Shown here piece after piece: positions 30,982-40,068 of a stretch of DNA of 61,915 bases (positions are counted from its first letter, which is position 1; each line of letters begins with the position of its first letter). Where the stretch lies: the NCBI GenBank assembly GCA_019112865.1, contig DXIN01000019.1, positions 1 to 61,915 of the forward strand, read 5' to 3'. This stretch comes from Candidatus Helicobacter avicola. GTDB taxonomy: Bacteria > Campylobacterota > Campylobacteria > Campylobacterales > Helicobacteraceae. The translations under genes were made by a program, and so were the position numbers. Under the pieces are notes generated by a model that was not told the DNA's origin, ran no database searches, and was given only the letters and a program-made list of their open reading frames with translations.

Positions 30982-32690
30982 TTCGCCTTTTTAAACAAGA
31001 TCATTTCATTGAGTGCGCCACCCACAGGCACCATAGGGAGTACATCTTCGTATCTATCGATAATCACTTCCAAAAAGCACACTTTTTGAGAATCTATGCA
31101 ATCCTGCAGTGCTTTAGCAAAGTCGGCTTTGTCCTTGACAATCACGCCATAGCCACCAAAAGATTCGATGAGTTTGATAAAATCTGGTTGCAAGCTCAAA
31201 TCCGTATGTGAGAATCTATGGTCATAAAAAAAGCTCTGCCACTGGCGCACCATACCTAGGTAGTTGTTGTTCAAAATGATATTTATCACAGGGATTTTGG
31301 ATTCTACACAAGTCATAAGCTCTTGGATATTCATCAAAATACTGCCATCGCCGCTGATATTGAGAACATATTGAGGTGCGAGGTTTTTCTCACGCATAGC
31401 ACAATACGCGCCCATCGCTGCAGGCAACCCAAAGCCCATCGTCCCAAGCCCACCGCTTGTGAGGAATTGGCGCGGGAAACTGAAGGGGTAAAACTGCGCT
31501 ACCCACATCTGATGTTGTCCCACATCGGTGGCTATGATCGCCTTATCTCCTAGTATTTCGCCAAGCTTTTGGATAGCCCATTGGGGCTTGATCACTTCAT
31601 CACTATCTTCGTAGAGAAGTGGGTTTTCTTGCGCACAGAGGGCAAGTTTTTCCTTCCAAGATTCGATCTTGGTGGTATCATACGATTGCAAGGTGGCGAT
31701 GAGCTCCTCTAGGACATTTTTCACATCACCCACTATGGGGAAATCTACATCGACGATTTTGCCAATAGAGCTGGGATCTATATCGATATGCGCGATTTTA
31801 GCGTTTTTGGCAAAGGCACTAAGCCTACCTGTCACGCGGTCATCAAAACGCACACCGATACCAATGAGCAGGTCGCATTCACTCATCGCAATATTTGCTG
31901 CATATGTGCCATGCATTCCCACCATACCGAGCAAAAATGGATTATCATAGCCCAAAATCCCGCGTGCCATAAGGGTCTCTACCGATGGAATCTGAGTCTT
32001 AGCTACCAGCGTGCGCACAAGGCTGCTTGCATCGCTTAGCACCGCACCCCCGCCAAGGTAAAATAGTGGCTTTTTGGCGTTATGAATGGCTTGGACAAGC
32101 TTAGTGATTTGGCGTGCATTGCCTTTAGTCGTGGGCTTGTATGTGCGCAAAGTGATAGAATCTGGATAAACAAATTCCCCTAAGGTCCCACTAATGTCTT
32201 TAGGCAGATCGATAAGCACGGGTCCGGGACGCCCCGTGCGTGCGATGTAGAAAGCTTCTTTTAAGATTCTAGGGAGCTCTTTGATGTCTTTGACGAGGTA
32301 GTTGTGCTTGGTGCAGGGGCGCGAGATCCCAACGGCATCGATTTCTTGGAAGGCGTCTGTGCCAATTTGCGTAATGGGGACCTGTCCGCTGATGACTACT
32401 AAAGGGATAGAATCCATATAAGCCGTAGCAATGCCTGTGATGGCGTTGGTAAAGCCCGGACCGCTCGTGATGATTGCTACACCAACCTCACCGCTAGCGC
32501 GTGCATAGCCATCGGCGGCGTGGATAGCAGCTTGCTCGTGGCGTGTGAGGATATGGCGAAAATAGGTTTGCTTATAAATTTCATCATAGACATGGAGCAC
32601 CGCTCCGCCCGGATAGCCAAAAATCACCTTCACACCCTCAAGTGCCAAGGCTTCTATCAGCATTTGCGAACCTGTAAGTCTTTTGCTCAT
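30978..32690 (-). CDS. ilvB: Acetolactate synthase large subunit
   Basis: This 570-residue ThDP- and FAD-dependent enzyme makes acetolactate or acetohydroxybutyrate in branched-chain amino acid synthesis. GYPGGAVLHVYDE and the RHEQAAIHAADGYARA segment carry the catalytic Glu, GVRFDDRVTG is the family FAD-region motif, and SGDGSILMNIQELMTC(VE) with NNYLGMVRQWQ forms the ThDP-magnesium motif (GDGS...NN). It is first in the ilvB-ilvH-pdxJ-pdxA unit behind a clear promoter. Confidence 0.96.
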   Translation of the reverse strand: MSKRLTGSQMLIEALALEGVKVIFGYPGGAVLHVYDEIYKQTYFRHILTRHEQAAIHAADGYARASGEVGVAIITSGPGFTNAITGIATAYMDSIPLVVISGQVPITQIGTDAFQEIDAVGISRPCTKHNYLVKDIKELPRILKEAFYIARTGRPGPVLIDLPKDISGTLGEFVYPDSITLRTYKPTTKGNARQITKLVQAIHNAKKPLFYLGGGAVLSDASSLVRTLVAKTQIPSVETLMARGILGYDNPFLLGMVGMHGTYAANIAMSECDLLIGIGVRFDDRVTGRLSAFAKNAKIAHIDIDPSSIGKIVDVDFPIVGDVKNVLEELIATLQSYDTTKIESWKEKLALCAQENPLLYEDSDEVIKPQWAIQKLGEILGDKAIIATDVGQHQMWVAQFYPFSFPRQFLTSGGLGTMGFGLPAAMGAYCAMREKNLAPQYVLNISGDGSILMNIQELMTCVESKIPVINIILNNNYLGMVRQWQSFFYDHRFSHTDLSLQPDFIKLIESFGGYGVIVKDKADFAKALQDCIDSQKVCFLEVIIDRYEDVLPMVPVGGALNEMILFKKAK

Positions 32691-32727
32691 CGTGTTGATT
32701 CCTTGATTTGATTTGGTAGCACGCTAG

Positions 32728-32733
32728 ATTATA
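32728..32733 (-). promoter_or_regulatory. Extended -10 promoter of ilvB operon
   Basis: On the minus strand TTTGCTATAATC is an extended -10 box, 38 bases before the ilvB ATG. The rest of 32691-32907 is noncoding and contains four AGAATCT/AGATTCT words but no recognised structure. Confidence 0.65.
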
Positions 32734-32907
32734 GCAAAGATAGAGTAAATTTCTACTATTTTGTTGTCCCTCATCATCGAAGAAGGAGCAAAATTTAGAG
32801 AGGAGCTACACGGTAGATTCTCTATAAAGCCCACTTAGAATCTAGCAAGCAATCATAGAATCTAAAGCCACCAGCAGTATGAGAGAATCTAACGAATTTA
32901 ACAAGCC

Positions 32908-33618
32908 TCATTGTGGGATTCTATCTAGGTTTTGAAAAACCTCTATGATAAGGGGCAAATCTGTGTAGCCTTCAGACTCCATAAAATGTCCGCCTGTGGG
33001 TGTTTGGATAAACTCTGCATTGAGAGATTTGGCGAGCTTTTGACTTAATCTTGTAGGCACAAGAGTGTCGTTTTTGGCTGAAATCACTATACGATCTTTG
33101 ATGATACTTTGCAAGAGTTGGTAGTTTGGCTTTTTGTCCGTAAAGCTCCCAAAGATAGGCAAAACCTTTAGTTCCTCATCAAATGGGGCGACCAATACCA
33201 CCCCTCCGACTTGGAAATGTTGGTTTGTGGCAGTGCCTTTGCCTTTTGTGGATCGAGAATCCTTGTGAATCTTGTGTGTCGCAAATGTCGAACTCAAAAA
33301 ATGTAAAGTCGCCACACCACCTAATGAATGCGTGATAAAATATGTGTCGCTATCAATATGTGTGATGTCTTTTTGCATAGCTTCTAGCCACTCTTTAAGC
33401 GTGGGTTTATCTGCATTTGGGAGGTTTAGCACTACCACTTTGTGCCCTTGCTTTTTCAGATTTTCTGCCACGGAGTTAAACCACCCATATTTGCTATCGC
33501 TTTTGTAGCCATGAATGATATAAATGTCCTTGCCCCAGACACTCCCTGCCAAGACAAGCACGCACACTAACACCACACAGGATTTTTGTATCATAGTCCG
33601 TATTCCACTTACTATCAT
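32908..33618 (-). CDS. Exported alpha/beta hydrolase of the RBBP9/YdeN type
   Basis: A 236-residue protein with an N-terminal signal peptide (CVVLVCVLVLAGSVWG, about residues 14-29). The mature part is a small serine hydrolase: DIYIIHGYKSD, THSLGGVATL with the nucleophilic Ser, AKNDTLVP with the Asp, and TGGHF with the His. TAGGAG lies seven bases before the ATG at 33618; a second ATG is at 33594. About 30 residues of low complexity (IHKDSRSTKGKGTATNQ) interrupt the fold relative to YdeN. Periplasmic; substrate unknown. Confidence 0.75.
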   Translation of the reverse strand: MIVSGIRTMIQKSCVVLVCVLVLAGSVWGKDIYIIHGYKSDSKYGWFNSVAENLKKQGHKVVVLNLPNADKPTLKEWLEAMQKDITHIDSDTYFITHSLGGVATLHFLSSTFATHKIHKDSRSTKGKGTATNQHFQVGGVVLVAPFDEELKVLPIFGSFTDKKPNYQLLQSIIKDRIVISAKNDTLVPTRLSQKLAKSLNAEFIQTPTGGHFMESEGYTDLPLIIEVFQNLDRIPQ

Positions 33619-33701
33619 TTTTGCTCCTAAGTTTATCTTGTAGTTGGAATTTTACAATAAATTGCTAATGTATAGAACTTCTTTGGCAACCTATTTTTGT
33701 T

Positions 33702-34556
33702 TTATGATTCTAAAATGACTTTTGTATTTCCTCCTACTATTTCCTCCTCCACCCTTTGCTTTGCAGCTCTTAAAAGCTCCTTGCTTTTAGCTCTTAACTT
33801 AAAGCTTTTTTGTAAATGCCTTGCAATAGATTCTTGGGTGTTAGAATCTATTTTTGGGATAAGGATATTTTGCAATTCCTCTTTTGAAATGGCACTTAAG
33901 ATTGTTCCACTTGGAAATTTCTTTAAATACTCTTGAAAAAACCGACTTTTAAACAAAACAAGCAAAGTTTCGCTGTTGATATCCTTAGCTTTTAGGACAT
34001 AAAATCCTGTTGAGACAAGGCAAGAATCAAATTCTTTTGTTATCAAAGCACAAGAGTTTAAACTGCCCTCAATACTCGAAATTATCAAATCACCCTCTTT
34101 TACCATGCGTCTAGCCCTTGTGGGTAGATTCTTACCTAAATCTTGCGTAGGTGTGGAAATATTGCCATTACCGCCGATATTGGCAAGCTCTATATAGCGG
34201 TATTGTCTTTCTTGCTCTGGAGTGAAATTGCTATCTTTTATCTCTGTAAGCTCTAATCTCACATAGCCACCACGATAATTTTTAATGAAAATTTCTATAT
34301 CCTCATATTTTGCTTGATAGTATTCAGCATCAAGTCGCCCTGTTTTTAAGAAAGATTCTTTAAGGGTGGCTATGGTGTAGTTTGCTTGTATATGCTTTGT
34401 GTTTTGGATTGCTTCGGCTTCGTCTCGCAATAACAGAGTGGAGTCGTCATTGCGAGACTTGCCCTGCAAGTCGTGGCAATCTAGGAATTTGGATTCTAGG
34501 ATACAAGGATTTTTAGAATCTAACCCTAAAGATTCATTCTGATAGGTATTTAACAA
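33702..34556 (-). pseudogene. Remnant of type I restriction specificity subunit (HsdS C-terminal half)
   Basis: A 284-codon frame. From about residue 60 it matches the second half of HsdS: TLKESFLKTGRLDAEYYQAKY is the central conserved region start, followed by one target-recognition domain (ARRMVKEGDLIISSIEGSL, STGFYVL, TILSAISKEELQNILIPKI) and the distal conserved helix. The first target-recognition domain is missing and its place is taken by translated repeat DNA (34395-34500). No hsdM or hsdR is present, so this is probably a leftover of an older system, though still translatable. Confidence 0.7.
34395..34500. repeat. Dispersed intergenic-type repeat with inverted arms
   Basis: GATTGCTTCGG at one end and CGTGGCAATC at the other are inverted; inside are CGTCATTGCGAGAC and GTCTCGCAATAAC-type arms. 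It is read in frame at the start of the HsdS remnant, reading D-C-H-D-L-Q-G-K-S-R-N-D-D. Elements of this kind are common between genes of some epsilonproteobacteria. Confidence 0.55.
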
Positions 34557-34679
34557 AAAGCATGCTTAAATATAATCTTTATAATCACTGCCATTCATTG
34601 TGTCTCTAAAACTATCACAAGCTTTTAAAACCACTGTGTTTATAGTTGATTGTGTTGTTTTTTTGCATTAGTTCTCTCT

Positions 34680-34875
34680 TTTCAAAATATTTTGAAAAAT
34701 AGCTTTTATACAGGCTTTCACAGCTTGTTATAAAAACTCTTCGCACATTTTTCTTGGCAAAAATCTTTTGATTTTATTCTAAAATATGCCTTGCAATCGC
34801 CATAAGAACACACATAAACAATAGAATTGGCAAATATTCTTATTTTACCTGTGAGTTTTGCCAATTTTTGTATTT
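34680..34875 (-). pseudogene. Decayed copy of the Mrr-like nuclease gene at 42959
   Basis: Reading the minus strand gives K-N-W-Q, then stops, then NQKIFAKKNVRRVFITSCES. The intact gene at 42959-43465 has CKNWEYK and NQKIFAKKNVRRVFITSCEN. About 190 bases correspond, covering the last third of the gene, with at least two stops and frame changes. The rest of 34557-34886 shows nothing else. Confidence 0.78.
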
Positions 34876-34886
34876 AAAAAGTTACA

Positions 34887-37751
34887 TTAGCCCTCTACCT
34901 CATCAATAATTGCTTGTATACTGCTCTTTTTGTATCTCCCAAAGCCCTCGTGCCTTGTTTTATTATAATAAAAAAGATAGATTTCTATCTTTTTGCCTCT
35001 ATATGAAAAGCTCTTATCCTTAAAGATAGCCTCAAAGCCTTGTATCTTATCTCTAGCATTTGCCTCTCTTGTAAGCCCTTTTGGATCTATGAAAATGATT
35101 GTATATTCTTCATTTTCCTTGTCTTTTAGCCAAAAGATGAAGTCTGGATAAAATTTTCGCTCACTTTGTGCTTCATTATCAAAATACGGAATATAAATAC
35201 TATCGATATTTTCTACAAGCTTAGAAAAGCACCATTCATATTTCCTAAGCTCTTTAGAATCTAAAAAGTCCTCTAAGTCTTGTAAAAACTCCCTTTCACT
35301 CTCCTCATTTATTGCAAAATTTATCCTAGAATCTCTATCGCTTTTATTATACACAATAAGCGGATTGTAGTAATGCTCTCTTAGTTTTGTGCTGATTTCA
35401 TAAGAATCAACAACATCACTTTGTTTTTTAGCCTCATCTTTTAAAATAGCTTTTATATACTGCTCTGGCACACCCTCTTTTTGCAAATCCTCTCTTGTTT
35501 TTAAGGTTTTATGTGCATTGAGAGTTTTTATAATCCCATTTATCTCATTTGCGAAACTTTCTCCCAAAGTGGTTTTAAAACTTTGATAATGATTGATTTC
35601 ATCGCTTAAATCTACAAATTCTTTAAGCTCTTTGTTTCTAACATTTAAGATTCTATGAATATGGCTAAAAGTCTTATTTTTATCAAATTCTTGAAAATCC
35701 CCGTATTGGATAATTCTCTCGCTTTTATCGTCTAAAAAATCTTTAATTTCCCTTAGCGTGTCATAGCTACATTCTTTATGTATCACGCATTTGCTAAGAG
35801 TTAAGACATCTTCATCAAAGCTTTGCATATATGCCCTTAAGCTCTCTTCTTCTTTTTTACCAATTTTATATCTTCTCTCTTTAGATTCTGTATTTTTATA
35901 CTTTGGAGCAGGAAGAGGGCTTAAGATGTTTGTCTTTTTAAAGCCTTTTAGTGGATATTGAGTGATGAAGCTTTCAATCTCTTCTAAAATATATTTAATA
36001 GCCTCATTATCACTTGCTAGGATAAACAAAGTCTCTAGCCCACAAGCAAGAGGGCTTAGAATCTGCTTTGTGCTATACTCGTGTATATCACAATATCGCA
36101 TTCTCTTTCGCACATTAGCAAAAGGCTCGATTCTCACACCCCTACCGATAGTTTGCAAAACATATTTTTTCGCATTTTTGTTGCCAATGTTGATAAAATA
36201 GATAAGATTCACGCGGTTGCTATCCCAGCCTTCGCTAAAGACTTTACTTCCAAGCATAATATTAATGCTAGAATCATTATTATTAATGTTTTTAAAATAA
36301 CTCTTTTGCAAATCCTTAAAGCTCTCTACTCCAAGCTCTAATAAATGCTCTTTCTCCCATTTTTTAGCCTCTGCGATATTAAGTAGCATAAAAGGCTCAT
36401 TGGCATTCTTGCTTTTAAAAGCTAACTCTTTATCATTTGCTCTAAAGCACTCTAGGTGTGATGGCTCACTCGCATAAAAGATATTTTCTCGCACACTTTT
36501 AGAATCTGTATTTTTCACATATTCTAAAAACTCATCGCTTAGATTACTTTTGGCAAAATACAGCTCTTGATTTTTTAGTTTTTCATACAGATTTTTGGCT
36601 ATCTCTTGTATATCTTTATCTTCTTTTAGAATCTGCAATATCGCTTTAAAATACAGCTTTATCCCAGCATCTTGCGTATTGACCTTATCGGATACGGCGA
36701 TGATTAAAGGATTATGGTATTGTATATTTGAGATACCAAAGTCCCTAGCCTTACGCAATAACTCCTTTTTACTTTGCTTCATAGCACTAAAAAGTATAAA
36801 ACCCTCGATGATTCGTATTATCCTTTCACTCTCATCACTCTCTTTACTAAAAGATTTGAGATTGGAATCTAGCACAGCGATATTTTTGCCATATCCATCA
36901 TTGTTGAATTTTTCTAAATTATAATTAAAGGCACAAGTAAAAAAATCTAGCTCATCGCTAAAAGTCGCTGAAAAATTAAAAATAAAGCCCTTAGGGTATC
37001 CCTCATAGTCCTTAAGTCTATCCCCGCAAGCTATTTCATTGATATAGTATTTTCTAATAGATTCTTTGCTATCTCCCCTATGAGCTTCATCTAGCAAGAT
37101 ATACCAACCCTCATTATTGCAGTAATTTTTATAATCAAGTCTTTTGGCACTTTTATCTTTGCCCACATTTTGTGCGCAATCTAGCAAATCGCTCCTTGCG
37201 ATAAAAACAGTAGTCTCTCCAAACAAACCACCCTGTGTTGCACTCTCATATTCTCTAAGCTCTTTGAGGGTGATGAAATCTGTATTGTGATTATTGTATT
37301 TTGCTACATTGTCTTTAAATTGTGCTAAAATCGTATCATTTGGAGCAAGTAGCATTATGGGCTTATTTGGAATCTTTTTCTCTCTCACTGCCTTACCCAA
37401 GAGTGAAAGTAGCTTTATCATCACTATGCTTTTGCCACTGCCTGTCGCCATCCAAAAGGACGCACGGTTAATCTCCTCTTTTTCTAGCTTACAATCTTTG
37501 TATTGTTCTTTATAGATTCTATAAAGCTTTTCGCCTCTAGTTTTTATATAATCAGAATCTTTATAGCACATATATAAGTCTAAGGCTATAAGGGCATTTT
37601 GCAAACTTGCTATTTGATAATCTTGTAAGGAAATATCCGCACTAAAGCTTTTTAAATCATATTTTTCATAGCTTTCTTTATATTGCACTCTTTTGTTGTT
37701 GCATATTTCACTTAAAAGCAAATATTTTTTTATGCTTGTGTGCTTTGGCAT
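34887..37751 (-). CDS. res: Type III restriction enzyme, Res subunit
   Basis: A 954-residue ATP-dependent restriction subunit. WMATGSGKS (near residue 104) is Walker A, LLDEAHRG (near 220) Walker B, FNFSATF motif III, and QTIGRGVRIEPF motif VI of an SF2 helicase. Near residue 867, YPDFIFWLKD followed by IFIDPKG is the PD-(D/E)xK nuclease site. It works with Mod and cuts beside two inversely oriented sites. The gene is last in a five-gene operon (mod, SLATT, SMODS, rhuM, res), with its start overlapping the rhuM stop by one base. No frameshift or premature stop is seen, so the system may be active. Very AT-rich. Confidence 0.92.
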   Translation of the reverse strand: MPKHTSIKKYLLLSEICNNKRVQYKESYEKYDLKSFSADISLQDYQIASLQNALIALDLYMCYKDSDYIKTRGEKLYRIYKEQYKDCKLEKEEINRASFWMATGSGKSIVMIKLLSLLGKAVREKKIPNKPIMLLAPNDTILAQFKDNVAKYNNHNTDFITLKELREYESATQGGLFGETTVFIARSDLLDCAQNVGKDKSAKRLDYKNYCNNEGWYILLDEAHRGDSKESIRKYYINEIACGDRLKDYEGYPKGFIFNFSATFSDELDFFTCAFNYNLEKFNNDGYGKNIAVLDSNLKSFSKESDESERIIRIIEGFILFSAMKQSKKELLRKARDFGISNIQYHNPLIIAVSDKVNTQDAGIKLYFKAILQILKEDKDIQEIAKNLYEKLKNQELYFAKSNLSDEFLEYVKNTDSKSVRENIFYASEPSHLECFRANDKELAFKSKNANEPFMLLNIAEAKKWEKEHLLELGVESFKDLQKSYFKNINNNDSSINIMLGSKVFSEGWDSNRVNLIYFINIGNKNAKKYVLQTIGRGVRIEPFANVRKRMRYCDIHEYSTKQILSPLACGLETLFILASDNEAIKYILEEIESFITQYPLKGFKKTNILSPLPAPKYKNTESKERRYKIGKKEEESLRAYMQSFDEDVLTLSKCVIHKECSYDTLREIKDFLDDKSERIIQYGDFQEFDKNKTFSHIHRILNVRNKELKEFVDLSDEINHYQSFKTTLGESFANEINGIIKTLNAHKTLKTREDLQKEGVPEQYIKAILKDEAKKQSDVVDSYEISTKLREHYYNPLIVYNKSDRDSRINFAINEESEREFLQDLEDFLDSKELRKYEWCFSKLVENIDSIYIPYFDNEAQSERKFYPDFIFWLKDKENEEYTIIFIDPKGLTREANARDKIQGFEAIFKDKSFSYRGKKIEIYLFYYNKTRHEGFGRYKKSSIQAIIDEVEG

Positions 37752-38761
37752 TATCTATCCTTTAGGGCCTTGTAGGTTTTTTCTAGCATTTTTTCATCTT
37801 CTAAATCAGCTTTGATTCTTGTTTCTTCTTTTCTCTTTTTATCAAAGATTTCATATCTTTGCCTTACGACTTGCTCCATTTTTTCATTGGAAATGCCACC
37901 ATTGCCCTTTAATATATCCTTGCCTTGAAAGGTAAGCAAACTATCTACATTTTCTTTCCAAAAATCCATAGTCAAAACTTTATTGTCCCTTACTCTAAGC
38001 TCTGCTGATTCCAAAAAGACATTGACAAGCCTATTTAAATTATCTAACTCATCTTTAGAAAGATAGTTTTTAGCGATGATAATATCGTCTTTTCGCACCT
38101 TAGTCCCTTTCCAAGAAGTAAGCCCCATATTTAGCTTATTAGGATTAGCCCTATTGTAGATAATTTCAGCCGCAGTTTGTTTGGTAATGGCATATAAAAG
38201 CTTGTTTTGCGTGTTTGCAAAAAACATTTGTGTAGCCTTATCACTAGAATCATAATCTACACACAAAGCAAATAAATCTCTTATCTTTTGATAAAACCTT
38301 TTCTCACTAGCTCGTATATCTCGTATTTGCTCTAACAGCTCATCAAAATAATCCGTTCTGCCATTTGGATTTTTAAGCCTATCGCTATCTATTAAAAAGC
38401 CTTTTTGTAAATAGCTCTTTAAGTGTTCATTAGCCCAGATTCTAAACTGCACTCCCCTTTTGCTTCGCACTCTAAAGCCAATGGCTAAAATCATCTCTAA
38501 AGAATAAAATTTTACTTTATATCGTTTGTTATCTTTAGCAGTTGTCAAGTATTCCTTGACAACTGAATCTGCATTTAATTCGCCTTCTTTAAGGATATTT
38601 GCGATATGCAAACTTACATTTTGCTTTGAGGTGTCAAAAAGTTTTGCGATTAAATCCTGTGTGAGATACACGCTCTCGCCAAACTCATATAACTCAACTT
38701 TAATTTTTTTATCTTGCGTGGTGTAGAGGATTAGGTTATTTTGCATAGAATGCACACTCAC
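37751..38761 (-). CDS. rhuM: RhuM-family protein
   Basis: A 336-residue protein of the RhuM family (named for a Salmonella pathogenicity-island gene). The N-terminal part resembles a phage Bro/antirepressor-like DNA-binding domain: VYLTQDLIAKLFDTSKQNVS, then KFYSLEMILAIGFRVRSKRG and FRIWANEHLKSYLQKGF, the family signature. The GTG at 38761 overlaps the SMODS stop (GTGA) and is the likely coupled start; an ATG at 38746 is the alternative. The biochemical role is unknown. RhuM genes often sit in restriction-modification loci, as here, where regulation of the operon is a reasonable guess. Confidence 0.85.
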   Translation of the reverse strand: MSVHSMQNNLILYTTQDKKIKVELYEFGESVYLTQDLIAKLFDTSKQNVSLHIANILKEGELNADSVVKEYLTTAKDNKRYKVKFYSLEMILAIGFRVRSKRGVQFRIWANEHLKSYLQKGFLIDSDRLKNPNGRTDYFDELLEQIRDIRASEKRFYQKIRDLFALCVDYDSSDKATQMFFANTQNKLLYAITKQTAAEIIYNRANPNKLNMGLTSWKGTKVRKDDIIIAKNYLSKDELDNLNRLVNVFLESAELRVRDNKVLTMDFWKENVDSLLTFQGKDILKGNGGISNEKMEQVVRQRYEIFDKKRKEETRIKADLEDEKMLEKTYKALKDR

Positions 38762-39555
38762 TCAAATAAATCTTGTATAGTGGATTTATCATCGCTATAT
38801 TCTGCCCTTTTTGCAGAATCCTTTAATTTTTGTATTTTTCTTTGTTTATCTTGTGATAAGTTCCGATTAATGGGCAATAATTCACAGAATCTATAAAAAT
38901 GCTGTGCCAAATTTCCACAAAAAGAATTTTGCATTATCCATTTTTCTAATTCATAGGATTCATAGATATACCCTTGCTTTGCATTCCATATTTTCGCCAC
39001 TCTTACTAATCGTCTTAAGGTTTGATTGTTACTTAATGCTCCGTCTAAACCATTTGGATTTGTTGTAGTCCATTCATCAAATTGATAAAAATCATTTGAC
39101 TTTCTTTTTCTAGGAATCTTATAGGAATTCCAATCATCAATGATAGCAGGGACTAAATCAAATTTGATATGGTTAAGCTCTAGCACTATTGTAGGGAAGT
39201 CTTGGCGTCTTAAAGAGGTTGGATACTTGTTTTCTGCAAAGTCTTTAAGATAGTTAAGATAGGTTTTTGGGCTTTTAGGTTGTGTATTGCGTGGCTCAAA
39301 AGAGTAAAATCCCTCAAATTTTTTACCAAAAACAACCATAATATCCACATCTGAATTATCATCAAACTCCCTTGATAACATAGTCCTTCTTTTGTAAGAA
39401 CCAAAAATTAGAGTATCTCCAATTTGATATTTATTTTCATCATAGCTTTTTAGTCTTTGCGTTATTGTGTTTATTGACCTTTGTATGCCCTCTTTTTCAT
39501 CATCTCTCACAATAGCTCTTCGTGCTAAGTCATTTAAATAACTATTTACGATCAT
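38758..39555 (-). CDS. SMODS-type nucleotidyltransferase (CD-NTase, CBASS-like)
   Basis: A 265-residue protein of the pol-beta nucleotidyltransferase fold. FGSYKRRT (Gly52-Ser53) followed by SDVDIMVVF (Asp69, Asp71) and KFDLVPA (Asp133) gives the GS...DxD...D catalytic set of CD-NTases, which make cyclic oligonucleotide or similar second messengers after phage infection. The C-terminal helical part is shorter than in some relatives. It follows the SLATT gene by three bases and overlaps rhuM by four. The product nucleotide cannot be predicted. Pairing with a SLATT effector matches SMODS-SLATT defence modules. Confidence 0.84.
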   Translation of the reverse strand: MIVNSYLNDLARRAIVRDDEKEGIQRSINTITQRLKSYDENKYQIGDTLIFGSYKRRTMLSREFDDNSDVDIMVVFGKKFEGFYSFEPRNTQPKSPKTYLNYLKDFAENKYPTSLRRQDFPTIVLELNHIKFDLVPAIIDDWNSYKIPRKRKSNDFYQFDEWTTTNPNGLDGALSNNQTLRRLVRVAKIWNAKQGYIYESYELEKWIMQNSFCGNLAQHFYRFCELLPINRNLSQDKQRKIQKLKDSAKRAEYSDDKSTIQDLFE

Positions 39556-39558
39556 TTT

Positions 39559-40065
39559 TTATTCCTTATCTACTTTGTATTGTGTATTTTTATCAATTTC
39601 AATTTGCTTTTTTGCATTTTTATATGCACGCTCACTAATAGGCAAAGAAGTCTTATTAAGACTACTCCTCTTAGAATCTAGTTTTTTTATAGTCTGCATT
39701 TGTATTTCTATATTCATTGCTTTAGATTCTATTTCTAAAAAGATTCTTGTTTTATTCCTAAGAGTAAGGAATCTATTGCCACTATTATAATGTGAAAGAT
39801 ATTTTTCTTGAGGATTTAAAAAGACAAGTAACATTGTAGCAATCCCAGAGCTTATCGCTATAATTCCACTCCAAAATTTATCCAAATTACCATACACAAA
39901 AACCAAACTCCCACAAACAGAAACGATAGAGGCAATCATCAAAACATAATTACAATATCTCCAATGTTTCGCATTCTCAAAATGTCCTTTTGCTGAATAT
40001 TCGCAATCTTCTAGTATCTTTTCTGCTTCTTTTTTTATATTTATAGTTATTCTCTCACTTTCCAC
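39559..40065 (-). CDS. SLATT-domain two-TM effector protein
   Basis: A 168-residue protein with a short N-terminal helix, two membrane segments (YVLMIASIVSVCGSLVFVYG near 41-60 and IIAISSGIATMLLVFL near 68-83) and a helical C-terminal part beginning QEKYLSHYNSGNRFLTLRNK. This layout is that of SLATT proteins, predicted pore-forming effectors in nucleotide-second-messenger defence systems. The start is a GTG at 40065, three bases after the mod stop, with GAGAAG upstream. It is directly followed by the SMODS synthase. Confidence 0.75.
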   Translation of the reverse strand: MESERITINIKKEAEKILEDCEYSAKGHFENAKHWRYCNYVLMIASIVSVCGSLVFVYGNLDKFWSGIIAISSGIATMLLVFLNPQEKYLSHYNSGNRFLTLRNKTRIFLEIESKAMNIEIQMQTIKKLDSKRSSLNKTSLPISERAYKNAKKQIEIDKNTQYKVDKE

Positions 40066-40068
40066 TTC